DNA of 64,000 nucleotides from Lentisphaera marina (lineage in GTDB: Bacteria; Verrucomicrobiota; Lentisphaeria; Lentisphaerales; Lentisphaeraceae): positions 1,054,001 through 1,118,000 of the forward strand of contig NZ_JAQZZL010000002.1 in the NCBI RefSeq assembly GCF_028745505.1. Reading direction: 5' to 3'. Both the position numbers and the translations under genes were made by a program. Below the pieces are notes generated by a model, which saw nothing but the letters and a program-made list of their open reading frames with translations, was not told the origin of the DNA and ran no database searches. Of the stretch, positions 27,318 through 36,647 are shown one piece after another. Position 1 is the first letter of the stretch. Each line of letters opens with the position of its first letter.

Positions 27318-27561
27318 AGGTGATAAAAGGGCAAAACCTTTTGGTGCGCTTAGAATAAATTGACTTCCTTTTAAGTCAACGGCCATTTTACAAAAAAATA
27401 TAAATTTCTGCTCTAGAGCTTATCTTCGTACAAGTACATAGCTGTCTAAGAGTAATTCTCCAATAAATCGGAGGTTTTTTTTACATATGTCTTGAGTGTC
27501 GTTGATTCGAATTAAAAACTACATACATTATAAAGATTAGAAAACTTAAAGAGAATGACAT

Positions 27562-29709
27562 ATGAACTTAAAGCATTTAAGCGCCTTACTATTATTTTTT
27601 ACTTCTTTCAGTCTTTTTGCTGAGCAAGATTTTGTTGCTTCAGAAAAAGAGCGCCAAGTGACTCGTGTCGTTGCTCAGTTAATGACTCACCTACACTATG
27701 AGAAAAAGCCCTTAGATGATGAGATGAGTAAAGCAGTTTTTGATGAATTTTTCAAGAGAATGGACTATAGCAAACGCATCTTTCTCAAATCAGACTACGA
27801 TCAATTTTCCAAATACCGTCCCTTCCTCGATGATATGTACCTTCAAGGTGACTTATCTTTCGCTGAACTCTACTTCAAACGTTTCAAGCAACGCGTCCAG
27901 GAAAGACTCGATTATGCAGAAAAGCGTTTAGCTGCTGGAATGGAACTTAAACATGGTGGCGTCTTAAGCTTAGATAGAGAAGAAGCTGAATGGAAGACCA
28001 GCCCAGAAGAACTCAACGACCTTTGGGATCGCTATATTGAGAATGAAATCATTAATATGCACATTGGTAACCTCGCTAAAAAAATGAAAATGGAAGATAA
28101 AGAGAAGAAAACTGAGGAAGAAGAAGCCGCGCTTAATGAAGATAATGGTTCAACTGAAGAACAAGTTCGTCGAAGAATTATTTTTCGTTTGACCAACTTA
28201 TTGGAAATGGAGAGAGATAAATTTTTTGAAATGGCCATCTCTATGATGACTGGTTGCTTTGACCCTCATTCAACTTATTTCGGCCCAAAGAGCATGGAAG
28301 AGTTCGAGATTATGATGAAACTTTCTCTCAATGGTATTGGGGCAACCCTTAGAAATACAGATGGCTACACAAAAGTCGTTCGCATCATTTCTGGCGGGCC
28401 TGCAGATAAAGCCAAGCAACTCAAAAAGGGTGACAGAATTATTGAAGTTCAACAAGCTGGTAAAGAACCTGTCAATGTCATTGATATGCCTCTGTCTAAA
28501 ACTATTAGCATGATTCGTGGCCCCAAGGGCAAGGTAGTTACTTTACATATTCTTCGTGGTGGCGTTAATGGTGTACGTCATGTCTTCAGCATTAAGCGTG
28601 ATAAAATTGATATATCGGAATCGGCTGCAGCAAGAAGTAAATTGTTTGAAGTTGAGAGAGATGGAGCTACGCAAAAAGTTGGTGTCATCTACTTACCTTC
28701 TTTTTACTTCCACCCACAGACGAAAAAAAGCTGTGCAAATGATGTAAAAGATGAAATACTCAAACTCAAGAAAGAGGGGATGCAATCACTCGTTTTTGAC
28801 CTTCGTGATAATGGTGGTGGTAGCTTAAGTGAAGTTATCAAAATGACTGGTTTCTTTATCAAAGAGGGCCCTGTAGTTCAGGTCAAAGATTATCGCGGTG
28901 AAATCGACGTTCAAAAAGATCGCTCAGATGATGTTGTTTACGGTGGGCCACTAACAGTTTTAGTCAACCAACACTCAGCTTCAGCCTCAGAGATTTTTGC
29001 AGCTGCAATCCAAGATTATGAGCGCGGTGTTGTCATTGGTAGTGCTGACCGCACTCACGGTAAAGGAACGGTACAACAAGTTTACGACTTAGAGCGCATT
29101 AAACAAATGAAAGAGCTCGCCAAAAAAGGTTTTAAACCAGGTGAGCTTAAATTCACTATTGCCAAGTTTTACAGAATCAATGGCGGATCAACCCAAAAGA
29201 TGGGTGTTATTCCGGATATCATCTTACCTCACTTCTACGATAAAGAAAATGGCGGAGAAGCCTCTTTACGTCATTCATTAAAATACGATACAATTCCACG
29301 TGCACGCGTTAATAAAGATGTCTCAGTACGATCTGCACTGCCTGAATTAAAAGCTAATTCAGACAAACGCGTGAGTACTTGTTCAGATTTCTCTGAACTT
29401 CAAAAAGAGCTCGATTACTATAGAGAGCGTTATGAAGATAAGGAAATATCGCTCAATCAAGAAGAACGCATTGATGAGTTTAAAAAGCATTACCAAAGAA
29501 ATCAGGATCGCAAAGAAGTTCTTCGCCGTATTTCTGGTAGAAAACCAAAATCTGATGAAGAGGATGATGAAGCGGAAGGTCTAGAAGCTTTTTCACAGGA
29601 TGGACGCGACGAAGTTCTTCTCGACCTTTACCTAAAAGAGGCCGTTGAAATCGCTATTGATTTGGAAATCATGTCTCATGACAAAAACTCAAACCTCGTA
29701 ATTCGTTAA
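27562..29709 (+). CDS. prc: Tail-specific carboxy-terminal protease (S41)
   Basis: A periplasmic protease that degrades proteins from the C-terminus. A signal peptide (1-20) is followed by the helical Tsp N-terminal domain, a PDZ domain near residues 250-335 (LNGIGATLRN...GDRIIEV) and the S41 peptidase domain. The catalytic Ser is in VNQHSASASEIFAA and the Lys in HGKGTVQQV. A DUF3340-type helical tail closes the protein. The length of 715 residues is close to E. coli Prc (682). An 8-nt gap separates it from the cobalamin genes, so they may be cotranscribed. Confidence 0.95.
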   Translation: MNLKHLSALLLFFTSFSLFAEQDFVASEKERQVTRVVAQLMTHLHYEKKPLDDEMSKAVFDEFFKRMDYSKRIFLKSDYDQFSKYRPFLDDMYLQGDLSFAELYFKRFKQRVQERLDYAEKRLAAGMELKHGGVLSLDREEAEWKTSPEELNDLWDRYIENEIINMHIGNLAKKMKMEDKEKKTEEEEAALNEDNGSTEEQVRRRIIFRLTNLLEMERDKFFEMAISMMTGCFDPHSTYFGPKSMEEFEIMMKLSLNGIGATLRNTDGYTKVVRIISGGPADKAKQLKKGDRIIEVQQAGKEPVNVIDMPLSKTISMIRGPKGKVVTLHILRGGVNGVRHVFSIKRDKIDISESAAARSKLFEVERDGATQKVGVIYLPSFYFHPQTKKSCANDVKDEILKLKKEGMQSLVFDLRDNGGGSLSEVIKMTGFFIKEGPVVQVKDYRGEIDVQKDRSDDVVYGGPLTVLVNQHSASASEIFAAAIQDYERGVVIGSADRTHGKGTVQQVYDLERIKQMKELAKKGFKPGELKFTIAKFYRINGGSTQKMGVIPDIILPHFYDKENGGEASLRHSLKYDTIPRARVNKDVSVRSALPELKANSDKRVSTCSDFSELQKELDYYRERYEDKEISLNQEERIDEFKKHYQRNQDRKEVLRRISGRKPKSDEEDDEAEGLEAFSQDGRDEVLLDLYLKEAVEIAIDLEIMSHDKNSNLVIR

Positions 29710-29717
29710 TTCTATAA

Positions 29718-30299
29718 ATGCAGCTTCACCTGTTTCGCCACTTTGCCCACCAAGGCAAAGTGGGAGCCTTTTACGGCAGCACTGACTTAGCTTTAAAAAA
29801 GCTCATGCCAAAGCCACTAAAAATCCATGAGGGCACGAAAATATTTTCGAGTCCTCTTTTGCGTTGTCAGCAAAGCTTAGAGTGCCTAAACTTAAAAGCA
29901 GAAGATTATTTAGATCTTGCTAAAGAAGTTGACTTTGGAGCTTGGGAAGGACTCACTTATAGTGAGATAGAAAAAAATTATCCCCAAGAAGCTGACGATT
30001 GGCAAAGGCAAGAAGAGTTCGCTTTCCCTCAAGGAGAAAAACTAAAAGCTTTCCATAAACGAATAGAAGCTTTAGCGGAACTTATAAACTCCCAAGAACA
30101 AGATGTTTTTCTCATGACTCATGGCGGTGTCATTCGTCACCTTATTTGCCATTATTTAGGTTTGCCTTATGATAAGAGTCTTGCTTTCAAAGTCGATATG
30201 GGTTCCTTGTCATCAATCGAGATTTTCCCTGGAGGACTGGGAGTTTTAAATTCACTTAATCAAAAAGAGTTGGTATCATGGCAAGCATTACTTTCATAA
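29718..30299 (+). CDS. cobC: Histidine phosphatase, probable alpha-ribazole phosphatase
   Basis: It belongs to the phosphoglycerate-mutase-like branch. The catalytic start reads LFRHFAHQGK, where most family members have RHG; Arg and His are kept but the Gly is Phe. SSPLLRCQQS and the second His in MTHGGVIRHL are normal. The length of 193 residues fits CobC, which dephosphorylates alpha-ribazole phosphate at the end of nucleotide loop assembly. It overlaps cobU by 22 nt and is followed by cobT and cobS, which supports this substrate. Confidence 0.8.
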   Translation: MQLHLFRHFAHQGKVGAFYGSTDLALKKLMPKPLKIHEGTKIFSSPLLRCQQSLECLNLKAEDYLDLAKEVDFGAWEGLTYSEIEKNYPQEADDWQRQEEFAFPQGEKLKAFHKRIEALAELINSQEQDVFLMTHGGVIRHLICHYLGLPYDKSLAFKVDMGSLSSIEIFPGGLGVLNSLNQKELVSWQALLS

Positions 30300-30817
30300 C
30301 TGGTGGTTGTCGTTCAGGTAAAAGTTCAAAAGCAGAAAGCCTCTGCTTATCTTCACCAGGACCGCATCATTATTTAGCAACTGCTACCGCTTTTGACGAA
30401 GGGATGAAAAGACGAATCGAGTCTCACAAGAAGCAAAGAGAAGCCTCCAATTGGAATAATATTGAAGAACCCTTGGATATTCTAGAGGCAATTGAATCAA
30501 TAAAAGAAGGCAGTGTTTTACTCGAGTGCATAACCCTATGGATCAATAACCTGATGTGGGAAGCCGAACAAAATAAGCAAGAACTCAATGAGGAAATAAT
30601 TAATCAAAAAACCCAAGAGTTAATCGATGCAATGCGCGCTAGTACATGTCATTTTTTTATTGTCTCCAACGAAACCGGTTTAGGGATAATGCCAATGAAT
30701 GCTCAAGCACGTTTATTTGGAGATCTCGCAGGGCGCTGCAACCAACTACTTGCGAAGTCCGCAGATCGCGCCATCCTCATGGTGAGTGGTTTAGCTTTGG
30801 AATTAAAAGATGTTTGA
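30278..30817 (+). CDS. cobU: Adenosylcobinamide kinase / adenosylcobinamide-phosphate guanylyltransferase
   Basis: It phosphorylates adenosylcobinamide and then transfers GMP to form AdoCbi-GDP. A P-loop TGGCRSGKSS is at the start, and VSNETGLGIMP and LFGDLAGRCNQLLA are family motifs. The length of 179 residues is typical. It overlaps the preceding cobC by 22 nt and the following cobT by 8 nt. Confidence 0.95.
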   Translation: MASITFITGGCRSGKSSKAESLCLSSPGPHHYLATATAFDEGMKRRIESHKKQREASNWNNIEEPLDILEAIESIKEGSVLLECITLWINNLMWEAEQNKQELNEEIINQKTQELIDAMRASTCHFFIVSNETGLGIMPMNAQARLFGDLAGRCNQLLAKSADRAILMVSGLALELKDV

Positions 30818-31850
30818 TATACCCCATATAGAAAAACTTGATCAGAATTTTGCGAAGTCCGCAGAAGATAAGTTGGCAAAGTTAGCGATTCCTAAAGGAG
30901 CGCTTGGTGAGTTGGGGGATTTAGCTGTGAAATTAATGACTTTCAGTCAATCATTCACCCCTAATTTCACTCATCGCGAATTATTTCTTTGTGCAGCAGA
31001 TCATGGTGTTGCGATGAATAAAGTTAGTCAATATCCACAAATCAGTGATAAGATCCTTTCCTGTGCGAGTCATCGTGGTGCGGTTATTAATGCTTTGTGC
31101 GAGACTCATAACTGTCAGTTGTCTTTAATGGATTGCGGTTTAATCAATGAGCCAAAGCCTGGTAGTGTGAAAATTCATAATCGTGTCATTGCTAGAGGAG
31201 GGACGAAAGACTTTTCTTTAGTAGCTGCGATGAGCTCAGAGCAATGTAAAGAAGCTTTAGAAAATGGTATATCTATGGCAAGAAACTCTTCCGCACAATT
31301 GATTTTATTAGGCGAGATGGGGATTGGCAATACCTCCTCAGCAGCTGCGATGTTCGCAAAAAACTCTAATTTAAGTGTTGAAGAATGTGTCGGTGCGGGT
31401 ACGGGATTGGATCCTGAGGGAATTAAACATAAAACAAAAGTCATCCAGCAGAGTTTGGATCGTTTTTCTATTGAAAACTTAAGCCCCGCTGAATCTGCTT
31501 TTGAAATAATTCGGCAAGTAGGTGGTTTTGAACTTGCGACCCTTGTTGGGATTTGTTTGGGAGCTGCAGAACAAGGAAAACTCATTCTCCTAGATGGCTT
31601 TTTATCTGCAGTGGTCGCCATCATGGCAAAATCCTTTAATCCAAATGTGCGTGATTATATGATTGCTAGTCACTTAAGTCATGAACAAGCCCATAAAAAA
31701 GCTTTGAAGATACTTGATAAAACAGCCTTATTAGACCTACAGATGCGATTGGGTGAGGGCAGTGGTGCTGTTTTAGCCCTGCCTTTAATCGATAGTGTGT
31801 GTGCCATTTTAAGTCAGTGCATGAGCTTAGATGAGGCCCTTAATGTTTAG
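30810..31850 (+). CDS. cobT: Nicotinate-nucleotide:dimethylbenzimidazole phosphoribosyltransferase
   Basis: It makes alpha-ribazole phosphate from dimethylbenzimidazole and nicotinate mononucleotide. Motifs include AADHGVA, GEMGIGNTSSAAAM and the active-site segment RLGEGSGAVLALPLI near the C-terminus. The length of 346 residues is typical. It lies in the overlapping cobCUTS run. Confidence 0.95.
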   Translation: MFDIPHIEKLDQNFAKSAEDKLAKLAIPKGALGELGDLAVKLMTFSQSFTPNFTHRELFLCAADHGVAMNKVSQYPQISDKILSCASHRGAVINALCETHNCQLSLMDCGLINEPKPGSVKIHNRVIARGGTKDFSLVAAMSSEQCKEALENGISMARNSSAQLILLGEMGIGNTSSAAAMFAKNSNLSVEECVGAGTGLDPEGIKHKTKVIQQSLDRFSIENLSPAESAFEIIRQVGGFELATLVGICLGAAEQGKLILLDGFLSAVVAIMAKSFNPNVRDYMIASHLSHEQAHKKALKILDKTALLDLQMRLGEGSGAVLALPLIDSVCAILSQCMSLDEALNV

Positions 31851-32604
31851 ACACTTTTTAATGGCTCTTTCGACTTTAAGCATTATCCCCATTCCTTATG
31901 ATCTTTATAAAAATGCCTGCACTAAGGCGAGCGCTTATTACTTCCCAGTTGTGGGCATGATACTCGGGGGCTTACTTGCCTTGTCTTGCTGCCTTTTTCA
32001 AGCTTTTTTCAGCCCTCAATTTTCGGCTTTAGCCATTCTCTTTATTTCTGTGGCAATTTCCCGTGCCTTTCATTTAGACGGTCTCGCTGATTGTGCCGAT
32101 GCCTTTTGGTCAAGCCGAGACCGTGAACGAAAGTTAGAGATCATGAAGGATAGTAGAATTGGCGTCATGGGTGTCTTAGCACTTATTTTTATTTTGGGAA
32201 GTAAATACATCTACCTCGAACGTTTAATGCATTTGTCCTTAGCAGATGTTTGCTTAACAGTATTTATCATGGTTTTAGTAGGTCGTTGTAGCATGAACTT
32301 ACACATGATCTTAATAAGTCCTCAAGAAAAAGGATTGGGCAATGCCTTTTGGACCCCTAAATCCGCTTGGCTAGCCATGCTCGTTTTGTTTTTTACTTTA
32401 TCTTATTTTTACCCCTTAAATAGTGCAGTGATTTTATTGGCGTGCATTATTCTTATGAATTTTCTATGGGCAAGTTATGTAAAAAAACATATCAATCGTG
32501 GTACGGGAGATACACTCGGCGCTGCTTGTGAATTATCGGAACTCATGTGGCTTATCACTGTGTTTGAATTTACCCCCTTAATTGAAGCTCTTATGGGAAA
32601 CTAA
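31843..32604 (+). CDS. cobS: Adenosylcobinamide-GDP ribazoletransferase
   Basis: The membrane enzyme joins AdoCbi-GDP and alpha-ribazole (phosphate) to give cobalamin. It has several membrane spans, the signature HLDGLADCADAFW and KDSRIGVMGVLAL. The frame is open from an ATG 12 nt earlier (31831), but the ATG at 31843 starts directly at the usual MFRHFLMAL region and overlaps cobT by 8 nt. Only the nucleotide-loop genes are present here, so the operon would serve salvage of cobinamide; the corrin ring genes are not in this window. Confidence 0.93.
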   Translation: MFRHFLMALSTLSIIPIPYDLYKNACTKASAYYFPVVGMILGGLLALSCCLFQAFFSPQFSALAILFISVAISRAFHLDGLADCADAFWSSRDRERKLEIMKDSRIGVMGVLALIFILGSKYIYLERLMHLSLADVCLTVFIMVLVGRCSMNLHMILISPQEKGLGNAFWTPKSAWLAMLVLFFTLSYFYPLNSAVILLACIILMNFLWASYVKKHINRGTGDTLGAACELSELMWLITVFEFTPLIEALMGN

Positions 32605-32605
32605 G

Positions 32606-33667
32606 ATGAAATTTCTAAAATCTATAATTTTTAAGTTTACTAAATCAATTTTAAGTATTGCTTTTCTTTTAATCCTTTGCTTAGCATCAATCTGGGCTTT
32701 TCTCCATAAGCCATGGCTAGAAGCTTCCGTGCCACTAGAGACAAAAGTAAAAGTTGATCCCGAGCGCATGAAGGAAATAGTTAAGCTTTTTTCCGTGCGC
32801 TTTCACCCTCGTTCCTACAGGGATCATGTTCAGCTTTTGGCCACGGGAAAAACTATTCAAAAACGTTTCGAGACTACCAAAGGCAAAGTCGAGATGCAAA
32901 AATTTTCAGTGAATATAGAAGAGAAGGGCAAAACTGTATCCAAGGAGTATTTTAACGTCTCCTGTCTTTTTGGGGAAGGAAAAGGACCACGCATTGTCAT
33001 TGGTGCGCACTACGACTCGCATGACATGACTCCAGGTGCAGATGATAATGCTTCGGGTGTAGCTGGTTTATTAGAGTTAGCCTATTTACTTGACGCGGAA
33101 AAGACTTATGATTGCGAGATTGAATTAGTGGCTTACAGTCTTGAGGAACCGCCATTTTTTGCCAGCGAAGATATGGGCAGTGCTCACCATGCAAACAAGC
33201 TTTCTCGTGAAGGGATTGAGGTTAAATCAGTACTTATTTTGGAAATGATCGGCTACTTTTCGGAAGAAGAAAATTCTCAAGATTACCCCACACCACTATT
33301 TAAATTACTCTATCCTAGTAAAGGGAACTTTATTGCTATTGTTGGGAAGTTGGATCAGGGGAAATATACGGGGCAAGTCAAAGCTTCCTTTATGGCTGTA
33401 GAAGGATTAAATGTGGAGTCTATAAATGCACCCGTACAAATTCCAGGAATTGATTTTTCCGATCATCGCAATTATTGGGCAAAGGGGCATCAAGCAGTAA
33501 TGATTACTGATACAGCTTTTTATCGAAACAAAGAGTATCACACAGCGAATGACACTTGGGATAGACTCAATTACCAAAAAATGGCACTTGTAGTAGAGGG
33601 CACTTTTAATGCGGTGATGAATTTATCGAAAACTAAAGTCGAAAAAGAAGAAAAACCGACTGAATAA
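32606..33667 (+). CDS. M28-family zinc peptidase, membrane-anchored
   Basis: An N-terminal hydrophobic segment is followed by the M28 metal ligands: GAHYDSHD (His), PGADDNASG (bridging Asp), SLEEPPFF (Glu-Glu), and a C-terminal His in KEYHTANDT. These are aminopeptidases or glutaminyl cyclase relatives. I start at the ATG 2 nt after the cobS stop rather than the in-frame ATG at 32582 inside cobS. It appears to ride at the end of the cobalamin operon, with no obvious functional link. Confidence 0.88.
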   Translation: MKFLKSIIFKFTKSILSIAFLLILCLASIWAFLHKPWLEASVPLETKVKVDPERMKEIVKLFSVRFHPRSYRDHVQLLATGKTIQKRFETTKGKVEMQKFSVNIEEKGKTVSKEYFNVSCLFGEGKGPRIVIGAHYDSHDMTPGADDNASGVAGLLELAYLLDAEKTYDCEIELVAYSLEEPPFFASEDMGSAHHANKLSREGIEVKSVLILEMIGYFSEEENSQDYPTPLFKLLYPSKGNFIAIVGKLDQGKYTGQVKASFMAVEGLNVESINAPVQIPGIDFSDHRNYWAKGHQAVMITDTAFYRNKEYHTANDTWDRLNYQKMALVVEGTFNAVMNLSKTKVEKEEKPTE

Positions 33668-33709
33668 ATCTACAATAAAGCATCGCTAAGAGAATGTGCT
33701 TATCTATTC

Positions 33710-34192
33710 TTAATCTTCGTGAAGTTCAGTCATGCGACTATTTGGATCTAGCCAAATATTGAAAAAAGTGCGGGCAAAAATTGTACCTTTGATTTCTCCT
33801 AAATATTTACCTTGGTGATAATAGGATGTGCTCACACCATCAAAATATGCCGTTAGAGTTTCTCCTTTCTGGATATCTGGCCAAATTTTCTTAAGTTGCT
33901 CGGCCCATTTGATTGCATGCTCTTCTTTACAGAGTTGAAGGCGTTCCCACTCTTCTAAGGTTGATTCAAGTAAATCTTGGCAGTCAATATCGCGGTGATA
34001 GGTGTAGTGAAACACATGTGCTTTTTTGTAATCAACTTTACCTTTGTCTGGAGTGAGGATTTTTAAATCATAAACTTTGAAAAATAGGAACTTAAAGGTC
34101 TTGTCTTTGTAAACATCGAAACGACTGAAGTCAGGATGGTCGTTAGCCAAAACAAGCAAAGAACAAAAGCTAAATAATATAAACTTATTCAT
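33710..34192 (-). CDS. Chalcone isomerase-like periplasmic protein
   Basis: A signal peptide (MNKFILFSFCSLLVLA) is followed by a domain like the bacterial chalcone-isomerase-like family, with the ending FARTFFNIWLDPNSR that such proteins share. Real flavonoid chemistry is unlikely; bacterial members are often next to DUF2878 and cyclopropane-fatty-acid genes. The frame is open from 34201, but the ATG at 34192 begins exactly at the signal peptide. It overlaps the DUF2878 gene upstream. Function is unknown. Confidence 0.75.
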   Translation of the reverse strand: MNKFILFSFCSLLVLANDHPDFSRFDVYKDKTFKFLFFKVYDLKILTPDKGKVDYKKAHVFHYTYHRDIDCQDLLESTLEEWERLQLCKEEHAIKWAEQLKKIWPDIQKGETLTAYFDGVSTSYYHQGKYLGEIKGTIFARTFFNIWLDPNSRMTELHED

Positions 34193-34688
34193 TAGTCGCA
34201 CTAATTTTTTTATTCACTAGATAAAAGAATGACATTAAAGAACTGTACAAAAACATGTGGCTAATAATAGCTAGGTAGAGAGGGTCTGAATATTTCACTA
34301 CACCAATTTTCTGAGCTAAAAAGTAGGATACAGGAGCAATTAAACCTAAGCCAAGTGAGCGTTGGTAAGTTTTTAGAATGAACTTAAATGATGATCTAAA
34401 TGTACAAGCGAAAACTATCCAAATGATCAAGAGGTAAGTGCTGCTATTTGATTTAGCACTAGTATCTAGCAAGTTCAAAAAATCCATCAATTGGTCCATT
34501 GAATAACCCATGAGTGCAGCAATAATTATAATAATGAATTCTCTTAATCGTTCCTTCTGAAAGTGCAAATGTGTTGATAGAGTTATGGCCGCAGCAATCC
34601 ATGCATAGAACTTATCTGGATAAAATATGCATAAAAACCAAGTGATTTGGTATAAGATGCCATTAGTTATGTACTGATACTTTTTCAT
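34185..34688 (-). CDS. DUF2878 multi-span membrane protein
   Basis: It is a small integral membrane protein with about five hydrophobic helices and short loops, matching the DUF2878 pattern (LYQITWFLCI near the start, AAALMGYSMDQLMD in the middle). Family members commonly sit beside the chalcone-isomerase-like gene, as here, where the genes overlap. The function is not established; a role in lipid or envelope modification is often guessed from neighbours elsewhere. Confidence 0.7.
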   Translation of the reverse strand: MKKYQYITNGILYQITWFLCIFYPDKFYAWIAAAITLSTHLHFQKERLREFIIIIIAALMGYSMDQLMDFLNLLDTSAKSNSSTYLLIIWIVFACTFRSSFKFILKTYQRSLGLGLIAPVSYFLAQKIGVVKYSDPLYLAIISHMFLYSSLMSFFYLVNKKISATNE

Positions 34689-34783
34689 AGATTAAGTTTA
34701 TGGACTTTATTGAGAAAAACAAGCCAAAACGTTCAAAACGTTCATATAGCTAAACTTTTGTAATAACTTAAACTCATTGAGCA

Positions 34784-34816
34784 CAAAAAAGCCCCTGAAT
34801 AAATCAGAGGCTTTTG
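34784..34816 (-). terminator. Terminator after serC
   Basis: Read leftward: AAGCCTCTGA, TTTAT, TCAGGGGCTT, then TTTT. Confidence 0.85.
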
Positions 34817-34834
34817 AAGACTTGTAACTAAAGT

Positions 34835-35950
34835 TTATTTAACTTCATTGTAAGCCCATTCTAACCAAGGCATGAGAGCTTCGAGGTCAGATGTTTCAAC
34901 TGTAGCACCACACCAGATACGAAGTCCTGAAGGAGCGTCGCGGTAAGCACCGATATCATAGGCAGCATCTTCATCAGCGAGAAGCTTGATGAGGGCTTTA
35001 ACTTGATCAGCTTCAAGTTTTAAAGTTAAGCAAACTGAAGTTGTAGAGTTGATATCATCAGACTTAGCAAGGAAATCAATCCAGTCATGCTTAGCAACAA
35101 AGTTAGCAATAACAGCAGCGTTAGCTTCTGAGCGCTTGATTAAACCAGCTACGCCACCTTCGCTTTCAGCCCAGTTAAGTGCGTCAACATAGTCAGCAAC
35201 AGCAAGCATTGAAGGGGTATTGATAGTAGCACCAGTGAAGATACCTTCGATAAGTGCTCCGCCTTTAGTCATACGGAAGATTTTTGGAAGTGGACGACCA
35301 GCATCAAAGTTTTCAAGACGTTCAACAGCTCGAGGACTCAAGATAAGAACACCATGTCCACCTTCGCCACCGAGAACTTTCTGCCAAGAGTAAGTTACAA
35401 CGTCGAGTTTTTCCCAAGGCATATCCATGGCGAAACAAGCAGAAGTTGCATCGCAAATAGTTAAACCTTTACGGTCGTCAGAAATCCAATCAGCATTAGG
35501 TACACGAACGCCAGAAGTTGTACCATTCCAAGTGAAAACAATATCGTGATCTGGGTTAGTTTGTGAAAGGTCAGGAAGCTCACCGTACTCAGCTTTGAAC
35601 TGAGTTACATTTTCGAGTTTGAGTTGCTTAACAATATCAGTCATCCAACCTTGGCCGAATGATTCCCAGAAACAAACATCAACTGGACGCTCACCAAGAG
35701 CTGACCAAAGAAACATTTCAACGGCGCCTGTATCAGAAGCAGGAACAATACCGAGACGGTAACCTTCTGGAAGACCTAAAAGCTCTTTTGATTTTTCAAT
35801 AGCATTTTTGAGCGTGCTTTTGCCCACGGCAGAACGGTGTGAACGACCAAGTGTGTCGAGTGTGAGTTTGTCCACAGAGTAACCGGGGTGCTTAGCGCAA
35901 GGACCGGAAGAGAAATTAGGGCAGGCTGGTTTTGCTGCTGGTTTATTCAT
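34835..35950 (-). CDS. serC: Phosphoserine aminotransferase
   Basis: It converts 3-phosphohydroxypyruvate and glutamate to phosphoserine. The sequence [23 protein letters not shown] and the PLP Lys in [14 protein letters not shown] fit the SerC form found in alphaproteobacteria and some archaea (about 370 residues) rather than the E. coli form. The nfuA gene is immediately upstream in the same direction with a 15-nt gap, and a terminator follows. Confidence 0.93.
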   Translation of the reverse strand: MNKPAAKPACPNFSSGPCAKHPGYSVDKLTLDTLGRSHRSAVGKSTLKNAIEKSKELLGLPEGYRLGIVPASDTGAVEMFLWSALGERPVDVCFWESFGQGWMTDIVKQLKLENVTQFKAEYGELPDLSQTNPDHDIVFTWNGTTSGVRVPNADWISDDRKGLTICDATSACFAMDMPWEKLDVVTYSWQKVLGGEGGHGVLILSPRAVERLENFDAGRPLPKIFRMTKGGALIEGIFTGATINTPSMLAVADYVDALNWAESEGGVAGLIKRSEANAAVIANFVAKHDWIDFLAKSDDINSTTSVCLTLKLEADQVKALIKLLADEDAAYDIGAYRDAPSGLRIWCGATVETSDLEALMPWLEWAYNEVK

Positions 35951-35965
35951 AGTAGCTTCCTTTAT

Positions 35966-36523
35966 TTAATAAGTATGATTTGCAATTTGAACTTTGATGC
36001 GAGGATCGAATTGTTCTTGAAGAATGTTTTCTATCGCCATGAGTGTACCTGTTGTCGAACTAGGGCAAGAACCACAGGCGCCTTGGTAACGAACGCTAAG
36101 TATCATCTCGTCAGATAAGTCAATGATATCAACTCCACCGCCATCCATAGCGAGACCAGGGCGAATTGTTTCGTCTAAAATGTCGTCAATCTCAAAAACG
36201 AGTGCCTGCTTATCCCCGAAATTAATTTCTGGTACCGCTTGGGCTTTAAACTCAATAGCTTCGACACGATTATTGATTTCGTCTTTGATCGCCATTTCAA
36301 TTTCAAACCAATCGGCAGAATCATTTTTGGTAATCGTAATGTAATTATCTCTGTAGAAGATGCTAACAACGCCCTCCACGGCAAAACAAGCACGAGCTAA
36401 ATCATCCGTAGCTTCTTCGGGAGTGGAAAATTGGCAGATGCCATCTTCAAGGATTGTTTCGTTTAAAACGTACTTCAACGCATTGGGATTTGGCGTTGTT
36501 TCCATATGGGTCACAAAAATCAT
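35966..36523 (-). CDS. nfuA: NfuA-like Fe-S cluster scaffold/carrier
   Basis: The N-terminal half has the Nfu_N pattern (METTPNPNALKYVLN). The C-terminal NifU-like domain has the cluster-binding CGSCPSS (CxxC), preceded by MDGGGVDIIDL. Such proteins carry [4Fe-4S] clusters to target enzymes; KorAB and RimO in this window are possible clients. The length of 185 residues is normal. Confidence 0.92.
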   Translation of the reverse strand: MIFVTHMETTPNPNALKYVLNETILEDGICQFSTPEEATDDLARACFAVEGVVSIFYRDNYITITKNDSADWFEIEMAIKDEINNRVEAIEFKAQAVPEINFGDKQALVFEIDDILDETIRPGLAMDGGGVDIIDLSDEMILSVRYQGACGSCPSSTTGTLMAIENILQEQFDPRIKVQIANHTY

Positions 36524-36647
36524 GGTTTGTTCCTAAAAATAAAATTCACATAAAATACACGAAAACTTGTAAATAAAAGCCTGTTTAACAAGAGAAGTGC
36601 TTAGAATTTAGCGCAGTATGACAAGTTTAGGAATGAAACGACCTCGA

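Noticed and set aside
29700..29800. Cobalamin riboswitch before cobC
   Set aside because: cobC follows prc by 8 nt, and no B12-box-like structure is visible in the prc leader either.
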